NCBI GenBank assembly: GCA_964523295.1
Contig: CAZGAH010000069.1
Span: forward strand, 1-21,670
DNA: 21,670 nucleotides
DNA from: CAZGAH01 sp964523295
Lineage (GTDB): Bacteria; Desulfobacterota; Desulfovibrionia; Desulfovibrionales; Desulfovibrionaceae
Reading direction: 5' to 3'
Below, in pieces: positions 1-7,631 of this stretch (its first letter is position 1; each line of letters begins with the position of its first letter). The notes beneath the pieces were generated by a model, which was given only the letters and a program-made list of their open reading frames with translations, was not told the origin of the DNA and searched no databases. The translations under genes and the position numbers were made by a program.

Positions 1-636
1 AAAGGGCGCGCCGGGTCATCCCCGGCTCGGCGGCGAGCATACGGATACGCGCGAGAACGGACTCAGCCGGCTCACCCATCAGCGCGCGTTCGCGCACGCT
101 GATGCCGACCAGCAGAAAGACTTTGTAATTTCTGAATATCCCGAAGCAGTCCCCGTAAAAAACGATCATTTTGTCGTTATTTTGGGCCTCGAGTTGCCGC
201 CGGAAACGGCCGATGCCGGTCTCCTCGCCGCGCCGTCCGGCCTCCTCACCCGCGTGCCGATGGAGTCTGAAGTCCGTCACCAGGGCCAGGCAGGTGAACA
301 CCAGGCAAGCATGGACCCTGACACCGGGCTCGCTACGCTTGGGGTGGTGTTCAAAAAACTGATCTCCTTCGCCTCCCGGTTGCAGATGTTCTCGATCAGA
401 CTGCGGACGTCGCAGGCGTGGAAGCCGGCGAATGCGTCGTCTGGGGGATCGGTGTCCAGATCTTCACGATGTTGCCCGCAATCGTCTCGCACGACAACGC
501 CCCCCCTGTATCAAAGGGTGCGCGACGGGAAGGACCGCGGCTGTTGCTCCCCTGCTGGGCCTGTGCCGCATTGAATCCAATCAAGGCTAACAGTGCCTCG
601 TCTGTCAGCAGCACCCTGATTTGTCCGGCTAGACAT
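1..636 (-). pseudogene. Decayed DDE transposase (IS4-like superfamily), internally deleted, cut by window edge
   Basis: Read on the minus strand, an N-terminal piece beginning near 636 (LLTDEALLALIGFNA, then a G-S-N-x-R-G stretch and ETIAGNIVK) is followed almost at once by a C-terminal piece (DVRSLIENICNREAKE, then QFFEHHPKRSEPGVRVHACL, and RRQLEAQNNDKMIVFYGD) that runs off the left edge. From memory this order and these motifs match a group of delta-proteobacterial DDE transposases with a SLIEN...KEAK motif and a C-terminal YGIF-like end. The central part that carries the catalytic aspartates is missing near 480. There is a one-base loss near 358 (the expected E-D-Q-F-F reads as E-I-S-F) and a likely frameshift just after the start. 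The element cannot be active. Family assignment is by motif memory only; no terminal repeat was identified. Confidence 0.6.
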
Positions 637-669
637 GCTCCGAATTTCAGTGGGGGAGAAACCGCGGAA

Positions 670-792
670 ATGTGGCAGGGATACCTTTTCAATGCCCTGA
701 CTTCGCTGTATGAAGATGACGGGACGGACAACCGGCGGGCTGAAGACGGCGGGACCTGGTCTTCGGAATTGCCGGATGCCGATGGAGTATGA
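670..792 (+). CDS. Possible 40-residue ORF translationally coupled to the LytTR regulator
   Basis: ATG at 670 opens an acidic reading frame (MWQGYLFNALTSLYEDDGTD...) whose TGA at 790-792 overlaps the ATG at 789 of the regulator as ATGA. A GGGGAG sits at 653-658, about 11 bases from the ATG, which is rather far. The downstream regulator has no usable ribosome binding site of its own (GGAG is only one base from its ATG), so coupling through this overlap would explain how it is translated. The frame stays open upstream to 418, but that part lies over the transposase remnant. I do not recognise the peptide. It may instead be a chance frame. Confidence 0.3.
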   Translation: MWQGYLFNALTSLYEDDGTDNRRAEDGGTWSSELPDADGV

Positions 793-1676
793 CCGAACTC
801 AATACCTTGCTTTTGCACCCGTCTCCAGAGGTGCGGACGGCCTTGCGTCAGCTCGTGCGCGAGTCGGGCTTTATGCGTGTGCTCGGCGAGGCGGTCTCGG
901 CCTTCGAGGCCCTGGAGTTGCTGGAGGCCATTCCCTACGGGGTCTTCTTTCTGGGACTGGAGCTGGCCGACGGCGTGAGCGGGTTCGAGCTGGCGCAGAT
1001 GCTTGCCAGTCGCAAGCATGTGCCGGCGCTCGTGTTCATCGCGCCGGACGAAAAACAGGCCTTCACGGCCTTTGAACTCGGCGCCACGGACTATCTGCTC
1101 TGGCCGTGTACCCGCGAGCGTATGATCCGGACCTTCGAACGACTGCGGCAGTTCAAGGCCCATTTCAAGGAAATTCCCGTGCCCGAGCTGGGCTGGAAGG
1201 ACGCTGAGTACAAGCCGGCCGGGAGCGACGACGAGGACGAGGAAGAGCTGCTCAAGCTCTCACTGCCCGAGGAAGAGCAGGACAAGTTCATTTCCGCCCT
1301 GCGCCAGGCCTGGGAGCACAGCCGACGCTACGCGGCTGTGGACATCGAAAAACTTGCCGTCACGCTGGAAGGCAGGACCATACTCATCCCGTACGATCAG
1401 ATCATCTTTGTAGAGGCCGACGAGGACTACAGCTACGTTCACACGGCGGGACAGAAATTTCTCACATCGTACCGGATGAAGATTCTGGAAGACCGGCTGC
1501 GACACCATCGTTTTTTTCGCGTACATCGGAAGTATCTGGTGAATTTGAATATGGTAACCGAGATCGCCTCGTTGCCCGGCAGCAATTTCATGCTGCGCAC
1601 GGCCGGCAAGACCCGCATCGAGCTGCCCATCAGTCGGCGGCGGATCAGCGAGTTGAAGCAGATTCTCGGTCTCTAG
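789..1676 (+). CDS. LytTR-family DNA-binding regulator with a degenerate (pseudo) receiver domain
   Basis: This 295-residue protein has a receiver-like fold at about 1-120, an acidic linker (DDEDEEE near 147-153) and a LytTR DNA-binding domain at about 185-295 (VTLEGRTILIPYDQIIFVEA, SYRMKILEDRL, FFRVHRKYLVN). LytTR regulators normally bind paired promoter repeats after Asp phosphorylation. Here the receiver keeps the pattern FELGATDYLL but lacks every phosphotransfer residue: H10-P11 replaces the acidic pair, G56 replaces the phospho-acceptor Asp (VFFLG instead of FLD), A85 replaces the Thr/Ser and W105 replaces the conserved Lys before Pro106. Control must therefore be phosphorylation-independent, or the domain only dimerises. 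The start at 789 overlaps the stop of a small ORF by ATGA. acs follows 56 bases downstream on the same strand, so the two may be cotranscribed. No histidine kinase lies beside it. Confidence 0.85.
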   Translation: MTELNTLLLHPSPEVRTALRQLVRESGFMRVLGEAVSAFEALELLEAIPYGVFFLGLELADGVSGFELAQMLASRKHVPALVFIAPDEKQAFTAFELGATDYLLWPCTRERMIRTFERLRQFKAHFKEIPVPELGWKDAEYKPAGSDDEDEEELLKLSLPEEEQDKFISALRQAWEHSRRYAAVDIEKLAVTLEGRTILIPYDQIIFVEADEDYSYVHTAGQKFLTSYRMKILEDRLRHHRFFRVHRKYLVNLNMVTEIASLPGSNFMLRTAGKTRIELPISRRRISELKQILGL

Positions 1677-1684
1677 CCCGGTCC

Positions 1685-1700
1685 GGCGCAATGCTGCGCC
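1685..1700. other. Intercistronic hairpin between the LytTR gene and acs
   Basis: A perfect 6-bp inverted repeat (GGCGCA and TGCGCC, 4-base loop) starts 8 bases after the regulator stop codon and ends 20 bases before the acs ribosome binding site. No T tract follows on either strand, so it is not a classical terminator. It may attenuate or stabilise the message between the two genes. Confidence 0.35.
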
Positions 1701-1732
1701 GCTTCGAGGCAGGCGTAACAAAGGAGGATGAC

Positions 1733-3641
1733 ATGGACCAGTCCGGCGCATTGGACGCCCTGCTCCACGAGGAGCGCGTATTTCGTCCGCTGCCCAAGGT
1801 CGCGGCCCAGGCCAACCTTACGTTGCAAGCCTATGAACAGGCCTGCGCCCTGGCGGAGCGGGATTATCTCGCCTACTGGGAAAGCGCGGCCGAGGAGCTG
1901 GACTGGTTCAAGAAATGGGACCGCGTGCTCGACGACTCCGAGCCCCCGTTTTACAAGTGGTTTGCGGGCGCCAAGTGCAACATCGTCTACAACGCCCTGG
2001 ACCGGCACATCGAGACGGCCAACAAGAACCGGCTGGCGCTGATCTGGGAGGGCGAGCCCGGGGACAGCCGCAAACTGACCTATTACGAGCTGTACCGCGA
2101 GGTGAACAAGTTCGCGAATGCGTTGCGCTCGCTGGGCCTGCGCAAGGGCGACCGGGTCATGCTCTACATGCCGCCCCTGCCGGAGACGGTCATCGCCCTG
2201 CTGGCCGTGGCCAAGATCGGCGCGATCCACTGCGCGGTGTTCCCGGGTTTTTCGGCCAAGGCGCTGCGAGATCGCATCGTGGACGTCGATGCCAAGCTGG
2301 TCGTGACCGTGGACGGCTTCTACCGCAACGGCCGCGTGGTCAATCTGAAGCACATCGTGGACGAGGCCATGATGAGCAGCGGCAACGTGCCGGTGGAGAC
2401 GGTGATCGTGGTGCACCGGGCCAACGTCGAAGTGGAGATGCACGAACCGCGCGATCTGTGGTATGCCGATCTGGTCCGGCAGGCCCGTCCGGTTTCCCCG
2501 ACCGAGGTCATGGACGCCGAGGACATGCTCTTCGTGCTCTACACCTCGGGCGCGACCGGCAAGCCCAAGGGCATCGTACACACCCACGGCGGCTATATGG
2601 TCGGGGTCAACCGCACCCTGAACTGGGTCTTCGACATCAAGCCCACGGACATTTTCTGGTGTACGGCCGACAGCGCCTGGATTACCGGGCACAGCTACGT
2701 GGTCTACGGCCCGCTGCTGGCAGGCACCACGACGCTGCTCTACGAGGGGCATCCGCTCTATCCGCAGGCGGACCGGATCTGGAGCATGGTCGAGCGCTAT
2801 GGCNNNNNNNNNNGTACCGACTCTGATCCGGGTGCTGATGCGCTTCGGCAAGGAATATCCCAAGAAGCACGACCTTTCGACACTGCGCCTGCTGGGGAGC
2901 GTCGGCGAGCCCATCAACCCGGAGGCCTGGATCTGGCTGCACAAACAGATCGGTCGAGGGCTGTGCCCGATCATGGATACCTGGTGGCAGACCGAGACCG
3001 GGATGTTTATGATCAGCCCGCTGCCCATCTCGCCGCTCAAGCCCGGCTCCGTCTGCAAGCCGCTGCCGGGCATCGAGGCGGACATTCTCGACGAGCAGGG
3101 CAACCCGGTCCCTCCGGGCAAGGGCGGCCTGCTCGTGATCAAAAAGCCCTGGCCAGGTATGATCCGTGGCGTGCTCAACGACCCGCAGCGCTACAAGGAG
3201 ACCTACTGGACGCGCTTTCCGGGCGTGTATCTGGCCGGCGACGTGGCCCGGCGCGACGACGACGGCTACATCTGGATTCAGGGCCGCGCCGACGACGTGC
3301 TTAACATCGGCGGGCATCGCATCGGCACCGCGGAGATGGAGAGCGCGCTGGCCTCGCACAAGGCCGTTGCCGAGGCCGCGGTGGTGGGCATCCCGGACGC
3401 GATTCGCGGCGAGGTAGCCAAGGCCTTCGTGATCCTCAACCCCGATTTCGAGCCGACCAACGAGCTGGTCAAGGACCTGCACGAGCACATCCGCCGCGAA
3501 CTGGGACCGATCGCCATCGTCAAGAGCTTCGCCTTTCCGGACAAACTGCCGAAAACGCGCAGTGGAAAAATCATGCGCCGCATCCTCAGGGCAGAGGAGC
3601 TGGGCGAGGCCGTGGGCGACATCTCGACGCTCGACGATTAG
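1733..3641 (+). CDS. acs: Acetyl-CoA synthetase (AMP-forming), interrupted by a scaffold gap
   Basis: The enzyme converts acetate, ATP and CoA to acetyl-CoA, AMP and pyrophosphate in the cytoplasm. The start at 1733 has a strong ribosome binding site (AAAGGAGG at 1720-1727). In order: the Acs N-terminal cap region (residues about 35-95, ending NALDRH), the AMP-binding P-loop YTSGATGKPKG (270-280), SAWITGHSY (314-322), the WWQTETG adenylate motif, the hinge GRADDVLNIGGHR, and the C-terminal PKTRSGKIMRR whose lysine (near residue 615) is the catalytic lysine controlled by acetylation in characterised Acs. The 10 N at 2804-2813 break the frame. Family comparison (YG...PTLIR) suggests about six codons, 18 bases, belong there, giving about 638 residues, normal for Acs. 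The upstream LytTR gene may share its transcript. A propionyl-CoA ligase cannot be excluded. Confidence 0.9.
2804..2813. other. Assembly gap (10 N) inside acs
   Basis: The codon before the gap ends at 2803 and the next in-frame codon starts at 2814, so the true length must be a multiple of three and cannot be 10. About 18 bases are expected from the Acs family pattern. Confidence 0.85.
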
Positions 3642-3647
3642 ACGGAC

Positions 3648-3698
3648 CGCGCTGTCGCCTGGGCGGACAGGGATTCTCCGTTCCGATTCGACAGCGCG
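3648..3698. terminator. Terminator-like inverted repeat after acs
   Basis: A perfect 10-bp inverted repeat (CGCGCTGTCG at 3648-3657, CGACAGCGCG at 3689-3698) starts 7 bases after the acs stop. The 31-base loop can form a short inner stem (CGGA/TCCG). There is no T run. It separates acs from the convergent gene on the minus strand, so it may act in either direction. Confidence 0.4.
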
Positions 3699-3755
3699 CA
3701 TAACGCGTGGCAGGCGTGATCCGCTGCCGACGCCTGATCCGCGGATGATGCCGGA

Positions 3756-4652
3756 TCAGCGTTCGGGTGAAAAGAGGCTCAGCACTTCCCGGAGAACGAC
3801 ACAGGCGTGAGCCCCGATGCCCGGGCGCTTGCTTTCGCGCGGCCCGGCAACGTTCAGAACCCCGTGGCACAGCCCCTCGCCCTCCAGCCAGCGCCTGACC
3901 GTCTCGACGGCGCCAGGCCGGTCCAACTGGGCGATACAGTACGGGCGCCTGCAGCCGGCGGCGTAGCGCACGGTCGCCAGGGTGCCCCGAGTCAGTTTTC
4001 CGGCATTGAGTACCAGGGTCGCGTCCGCGTGGTGTATGTTGCGCCGCGTGCGCTCCAGATAGCCGGCGCCGGCTGTTTCTTCCAGCGGATAGGTCAACGG
4101 GACGCCGTCGTCTTCGGCCCGGCGTCCGGCCGGACACCAGCCCCCGTGCGGCAGTCCCAGTTCCCGGGCAACCTCCAGCGCGGCCCGGTCCACGCCCGTC
4201 TGCCCGCCGGATATGATCTTGAGGCCCGGTTCCGATAGAAAAAGAATGTCCATTTTCGCATAGCCGGCAGGCGCTATCGTCAGGTGCGGCCTGCGCCGGC
4301 AAGCGTATTTGGCCTGAGCGATTCCGGCGCGCAGGGCCTGCGCGTAGGCCTCGGCCTCGAAAACATAGTGCAGCCCCGCTGCCGCGGCCCTGGAAGCGGA
4401 CCCACCCAGGCGCCACTGCACGACGTCCTCGCGATGCCGCACCTCTACCGTCACTGGCGGCAGACAGCCCTTGTCCTTGGCCACGAACAACCCGTATCGG
4501 CCGCTTTCCGTCAGGCTCGTCGCCAGGGCACTCCAGTCGGCCAGGTACGCCGACATGACCGGCTGACGTCCGTCTATGCTCAAATGCGGCTCCAGATGCT
4601 GTCCTGTCTCCCGCATGACGACCCGTACGCCGAGTTCGAGACGATGCCTCAT
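3756..4652 (-). CDS. Putative molybdenum-cofactor-carrier-like (Rossmann/SLOG-type) protein with an unknown N-terminal region
   Basis: The C-terminal part (about residues 143-298) starts with KIISGGQTGVDRAAL, followed by GGWCPAGRRAEDDGVPLTYPL and TRRNIHHADATLVLN. These are the glycine-rich nucleotide- or cofactor-binding signature and downstream motifs of the putative molybdenum-carrier family (MoCo_carrier), which is related to lysine-decarboxylase-like/DprA-type Rossmann proteins. The N-terminal about 135 residues (including LEPHLSIDGRQPVMSAYLAD and YGLFVAKDKGCLPPVTVEVR) look like a folded domain that I do not recognise. I chose the ATG at 4652 because a GGAG lies about 8 bases upstream; an in-frame ATG at 4697 would add 15 residues. 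No molybdenum-enzyme or moa/moe gene is adjacent. It converges on acs. Binding of molybdenum cofactor is a family label and not proven here. Confidence 0.7.
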   Translation of the reverse strand: MRHRLELGVRVVMRETGQHLEPHLSIDGRQPVMSAYLADWSALATSLTESGRYGLFVAKDKGCLPPVTVEVRHREDVVQWRLGGSASRAAAAGLHYVFEAEAYAQALRAGIAQAKYACRRRPHLTIAPAGYAKMDILFLSEPGLKIISGGQTGVDRAALEVARELGLPHGGWCPAGRRAEDDGVPLTYPLEETAGAGYLERTRRNIHHADATLVLNAGKLTRGTLATVRYAAGCRRPYCIAQLDRPGAVETVRRWLEGEGLCHGVLNVAGPRESKRPGIGAHACVVLREVLSLFSPER

Positions 4653-4765
4653 CCCCTGCTCTCCAGCCCCCTGTCGGCCATTGCCCACTTGATCCACCAG
4701 ACTCCGCTGTTTCGCATCTTTCTCAGCTGGGTATACAACAGCAACGCGTAAGTATCAACTCATTT

Positions 4766-4793
4766 TTAGTATTCAATATCTGATATAATTGAA
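4766..4793 (-). promoter_or_regulatory. Candidate promoter/operator upstream of the MoCo-carrier-like gene
   Basis: On the minus strand TTCAAT (4788-4793), a 16-base spacer and TACTAA (4766-4771) resemble a weak sigma-70 promoter about 115 bases upstream of the ATG at 4652. The -35-like hexamer is one arm of a 6-bp dyad (TTCAAT/ATTGAA at 4772-4793), so a regulator could bind over the promoter. Seen by eye only. Confidence 0.3.
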
Positions 4794-4873
4794 AACAGGA
4801 AAACAAAATATTTGGAAACATCGAGTTCCTCAGTAGGAGTCCGCTCCTCGACAGGCGCCCGCGTTCGGGGTGA

Positions 4874-5095
4874 TTACTTGGGGGCGTGGATGGTATTCTC
4901 GAAAGGAAGGGGCAGGTAGCTCGTGGTCAAAAAAATGAAAATGAATCCATTGTTTTGGCCTTTATACATCAGGAAGCCATGCTTGAGAAAATCATGATCG
5001 AACAGGCAATCAATGCCCTTCTTATGTATGCAATCGTAGATATCGAATTTATCCTTTTTTAGTTCCGATGCAATTTTACTAATGGAAATTTTTAG
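4874..5095 (-). pseudogene. Start-less, A+T-rich coding fragment, unknown protein
   Basis: On the minus strand a frame of 73 codons is open from just after a TAG (5096-5098) to a TAA at 4874-4876. The translation looks protein-like (KIASELKKDKFDIYDC, then KKGIDCLFDHDFLKHGFLMY and LTTSYLPLPFENTIHAPK), with a Lys-, Asp- and Phe-rich low-GC composition quite unlike neighbouring genes. It has no ATG, GTG or TTG near its beginning (the only Met is at about residue 44) and no ribosome binding site. It reads as the C-terminal end of a lost gene, possibly of foreign origin. Family not recognised. A chance open frame in A+T-rich DNA is the alternative. Confidence 0.35.
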
Positions 5096-5475
5096 CTAAA
5101 CTGCAGAATCAGTATTTTATATAGACAGTTTAAACAGATATTGTTCAGCGAGTGGAGAGTTGTCGCTATGCCTGTGCTCCGGACACGACAAGAGGAGAGG
5201 TTGCGTCAATGCCAAATCGTGCTTCAGGTTTAGAACGGAACATTTAACTGTTTTAAGCACATTAGTTAACTACGTCAAAATAAAAAACAATATATAGATA
5301 TTTTGTTTTTATTTAAGACTATAAATTGTTATTAATTTAATTCGTGAAAATATTTATATATTATATTACTATCTAAATTGTACTCTGTTTCGAGCCGTTT
5401 CTTCGCACTGTCGGTCGCGTCGTGCGGCGGATTGAAACGGGCTGAGCAGCTCCATCCGCTCAGGTCCAGTCATCG

Positions 5476-7500
5476 TCAGTCCACCTGCCAGACTCCGCCC
5501 GACGCCGGTTCGTAGCGTAGCGGGCGGAATGTCGTGAGGTTCGGGTCGATTCCGGACAGGAGGCGGAAGGCCATCGTGTGGATGGCCGGGCGGTCTACGA
5601 CAAAGGCCCAGGGCGATCCCTCGCGCAGGATCAGAAAGGGATCAGGCACGCGCGCGAGCAGGGAGAAGTTCAGACCGCGCGCATCGACGAGAAAGACGCC
5701 CGGAAAGTGTACGTAGCCCTTGGCCCGGCAGGCAGGGGAGAGCGTGAGCGCGTTGTCCGCGGGGTTCACGGAAAAGCTGTCCCCGGGAAACAGATCGACG
5801 TGGTTGCCGGGCGGGGGCGCGGGGTGCCCAGGCGTGGCGCCCATGGCCAGCCAATGCCCGCTACGCAGCAGCAGGTCCACCGGAAGATAGAGCAGCACGT
5901 CGGCTCGGGGAAAGAGAAACGCGTGCACCGCGTCGTGATCTGCCAGGCCGAGCGCACGGGCCAGGTCCGGATGCGGCGTCCGGCCGCTCAACGCCTCGAT
6001 CAAACGGCTGACGGCCAGTTCGCGCGTGCCGTAGGCGGCGTCGAGGCGATGCAGGGCGTTGATGCCGTGGGTCGCGAAGAAGCGGATCCAGTTTCGGGCC
6101 AGGACGGCGTCCGCCGTGGCGAGCGGAAACGCGGTCACGAAGATGCGGTCCGGAGTCTGTGCGCCGCCGTCGATAAAGGTCCGGCGCCCGGCCTGGGCCT
6201 GGAGAAAGTAGCCGTCGTCCCACCAGCACCAGATCAGCGCCTGCGCGGGGCTGTGCTCGCGGATACTCCGGGCCAGTCGATCGTGCGCGCGCGTGAACAG
6301 TCGCTCCGGCGCGTAGTGCAGCAACTGCGTGAAGGACGGCCACAGCAGGGACGCCGCGACCGCGGCTGTCACGAGAACGCGTGCGTTGCGCCAGACAATG
6401 CCCGGGCCGCGCCAGAACGGGAGAGTCCAGACAAAGCGCTCGACAAAGGCGCCCAGGCCGAGCGCCAGTAATGGAAAGGCGACGATCAGGAAACGATTGG
6501 CGCGCAGACTCAGCCCGGCGAGCAGCAGGAGCGGGGCGAGCGAACAGGCCGCGCGGGGCGAGCGCCAGAGCAGCCAGGCCAGTCCCGCCAGCGCGGCCGC
6601 CAGGGTCGGCAGCGAACCGGCGGCCTGACGCCCGAGCGTCGCGTAGTCCAGCCCCCGGAGTTCGCGTATCGACGCCGCCACGTCGGCCTTGGCCGCGTCG
6701 AGCCGGGTCACGAAGCCCAGGTGTACGTGCGCGTAGTGGACCTGCTGCCCCAGCCAGCGCGGAAAAAGCTCCCCGGCGTCGGCCAGCACGGCGCCGAGCA
6801 GAACGAGCAGGACGAGTCCCAGTCCGAGTTTGACCAGGCGCATGGCCCGGGGCTGCGGAAAACAGGCGCTCAGCGCGTACCCGCCCAGACAGAGCCCGGC
6901 CAGGGCCAGGCCGGGAGGCCACCAGCGGGCGAAGGCCCAGGCCAGGATCGCGAAGGCGCCCAGCCCGAAGGCCCGCGCCCGGCGCGTGCCAAAGGCGGCG
7001 CCGTGCAGCGCGAGCGCGCAGGCGTAGAGAAAAAACGGTATCAAGCCGTCCGTGTCGAAGCGCCCTGCCCCCGTATCGTCTATCCAGTACGGGCACAGGC
7101 CCACGGCCAGCCCCGCGACGACAATCAGGACCGGGCCGCCGGCCATGGCCGCCCAGGCGAGGACGGCCAGGCCGGAAATCCAGGCCAGAAACGGCGGCAG
7201 TGCGAAGGCAACGGCCTCGGGCGACGCACCGGTCAACCGGCTCAGCGCGCCGGTCAGCGTGACCAGGAGCGGCCGGGACGGCGTCGGCTCGCCGGCCAGG
7301 GCCGCGCGCGTCAGGCGCAGGTAATGGTAGCCGTCGTAGTTCGTCAGCAGCGGCACGTCCGAACCGAGAAAGCAGGCCTCGGGATCGCCCCCCAACAGGC
7401 GCGTCTGCGTGCGGCTCTGCCACAGCGTCAGGGACAGCGTGACCAGCGCCGCCAGCGCCACGGCAAGCAGGCGTACGCGGGGGGGGGACGCAGCGCTCAC
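5476..7500 (-). CDS. STT3/PglB-family oligosaccharyltransferase
   Basis: This 674-residue membrane enzyme should transfer a lipid-linked glycan to protein Asn on the periplasmic face. TM1 is at about 9-28, followed by many hydrophobic segments up to about 390 and a soluble C-terminal domain. Catalytic features seen: the first-loop acidic residue in NYDGYHYLR (D56), the metal-binding DxD motif in RFDTDG (D149, D151), a TIXE-like SIRE (277-280) and the family signature WWDDG (426-430). The start is a GTG at 7500 with GGAGG seven bases upstream, placing TM1 right after a short cytosolic tail; an in-frame ATG at 7581 lacks a ribosome binding site. It lies 131 bases after the ligase-GNAT-lyase gene on the same strand, so cotranscription is likely. 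No glycan-assembly genes are in the window. Delta-proteobacterial PglB homologues are known, but the substrate here is unknown. Confidence 0.85.
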   Translation of the reverse strand: MSAASPPRVRLLAVALAALVTLSLTLWQSRTQTRLLGGDPEACFLGSDVPLLTNYDGYHYLRLTRAALAGEPTPSRPLLVTLTGALSRLTGASPEAVAFALPPFLAWISGLAVLAWAAMAGGPVLIVVAGLAVGLCPYWIDDTGAGRFDTDGLIPFFLYACALALHGAAFGTRRARAFGLGAFAILAWAFARWWPPGLALAGLCLGGYALSACFPQPRAMRLVKLGLGLVLLVLLGAVLADAGELFPRWLGQQVHYAHVHLGFVTRLDAAKADVAASIRELRGLDYATLGRQAAGSLPTLAAALAGLAWLLWRSPRAACSLAPLLLLAGLSLRANRFLIVAFPLLALGLGAFVERFVWTLPFWRGPGIVWRNARVLVTAAVAASLLWPSFTQLLHYAPERLFTRAHDRLARSIREHSPAQALIWCWWDDGYFLQAQAGRRTFIDGGAQTPDRIFVTAFPLATADAVLARNWIRFFATHGINALHRLDAAYGTRELAVSRLIEALSGRTPHPDLARALGLADHDAVHAFLFPRADVLLYLPVDLLLRSGHWLAMGATPGHPAPPPGNHVDLFPGDSFSVNPADNALTLSPACRAKGYVHFPGVFLVDARGLNFSLLARVPDPFLILREGSPWAFVVDRPAIHTMAFRLLSGIDPNLTTFRPLRYEPASGGVWQVD

Positions 7501-7584
7501 GCCCGCGCCTCCGTCAGCGTGGCGCCGGATATGGGGGGGATATGCGTGTGTCGGATTCGGCAATGCTGTCTCGCCGCTCATACA

Positions 7585-7608
7585 GGGACATGCCCGGCGC
7601 ACTGTCCC
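7585..7608. other. Intercistronic hairpin before the STT3 gene
   Basis: The arms GGGACA (7585-7590) and TGTCCC (7603-7608), extended inside by TGC/GCA with one bulged base, form a strong stem 24 bases after the lyase stop codon and upstream of the STT3 ribosome binding site (7508-7512). No T tract follows on the minus strand, so message processing or partial attenuation is more likely than full termination. Confidence 0.4.
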
Positions 7609-7631
7609 GCCCGGGCTCCTGGTCCACCTGG

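Larger units (their letters stand above)
4750..5475. other. A+T-rich island between two GC-rich genes
   Basis: About 725 bases with base composition sharply unlike both flanks. The stretch around 5225-5390 is overwhelmingly A+T (long runs of A, T and TATA-like steps). It holds the start-less coding fragment at 4874-5095 and otherwise no convincing gene. This composition suggests acquired or decayed DNA at the end of the STT3 transcription unit. No integrase, tRNA or direct repeat was found. Confidence 0.6.

Noticed and set aside
1673..3178. Long minus-strand frame opposite acs
   Set aside because: Antisense shadow of acs in high-GC DNA; the plus strand carries all Acs motifs and the ribosome binding site.
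3586..4416. Alternative minus-strand frame across the MoCo-carrier-like gene
   Set aside because: Arg/Gly/Ala-rich shadow; the true frame has the ISGGQTGVDRAAL signature.
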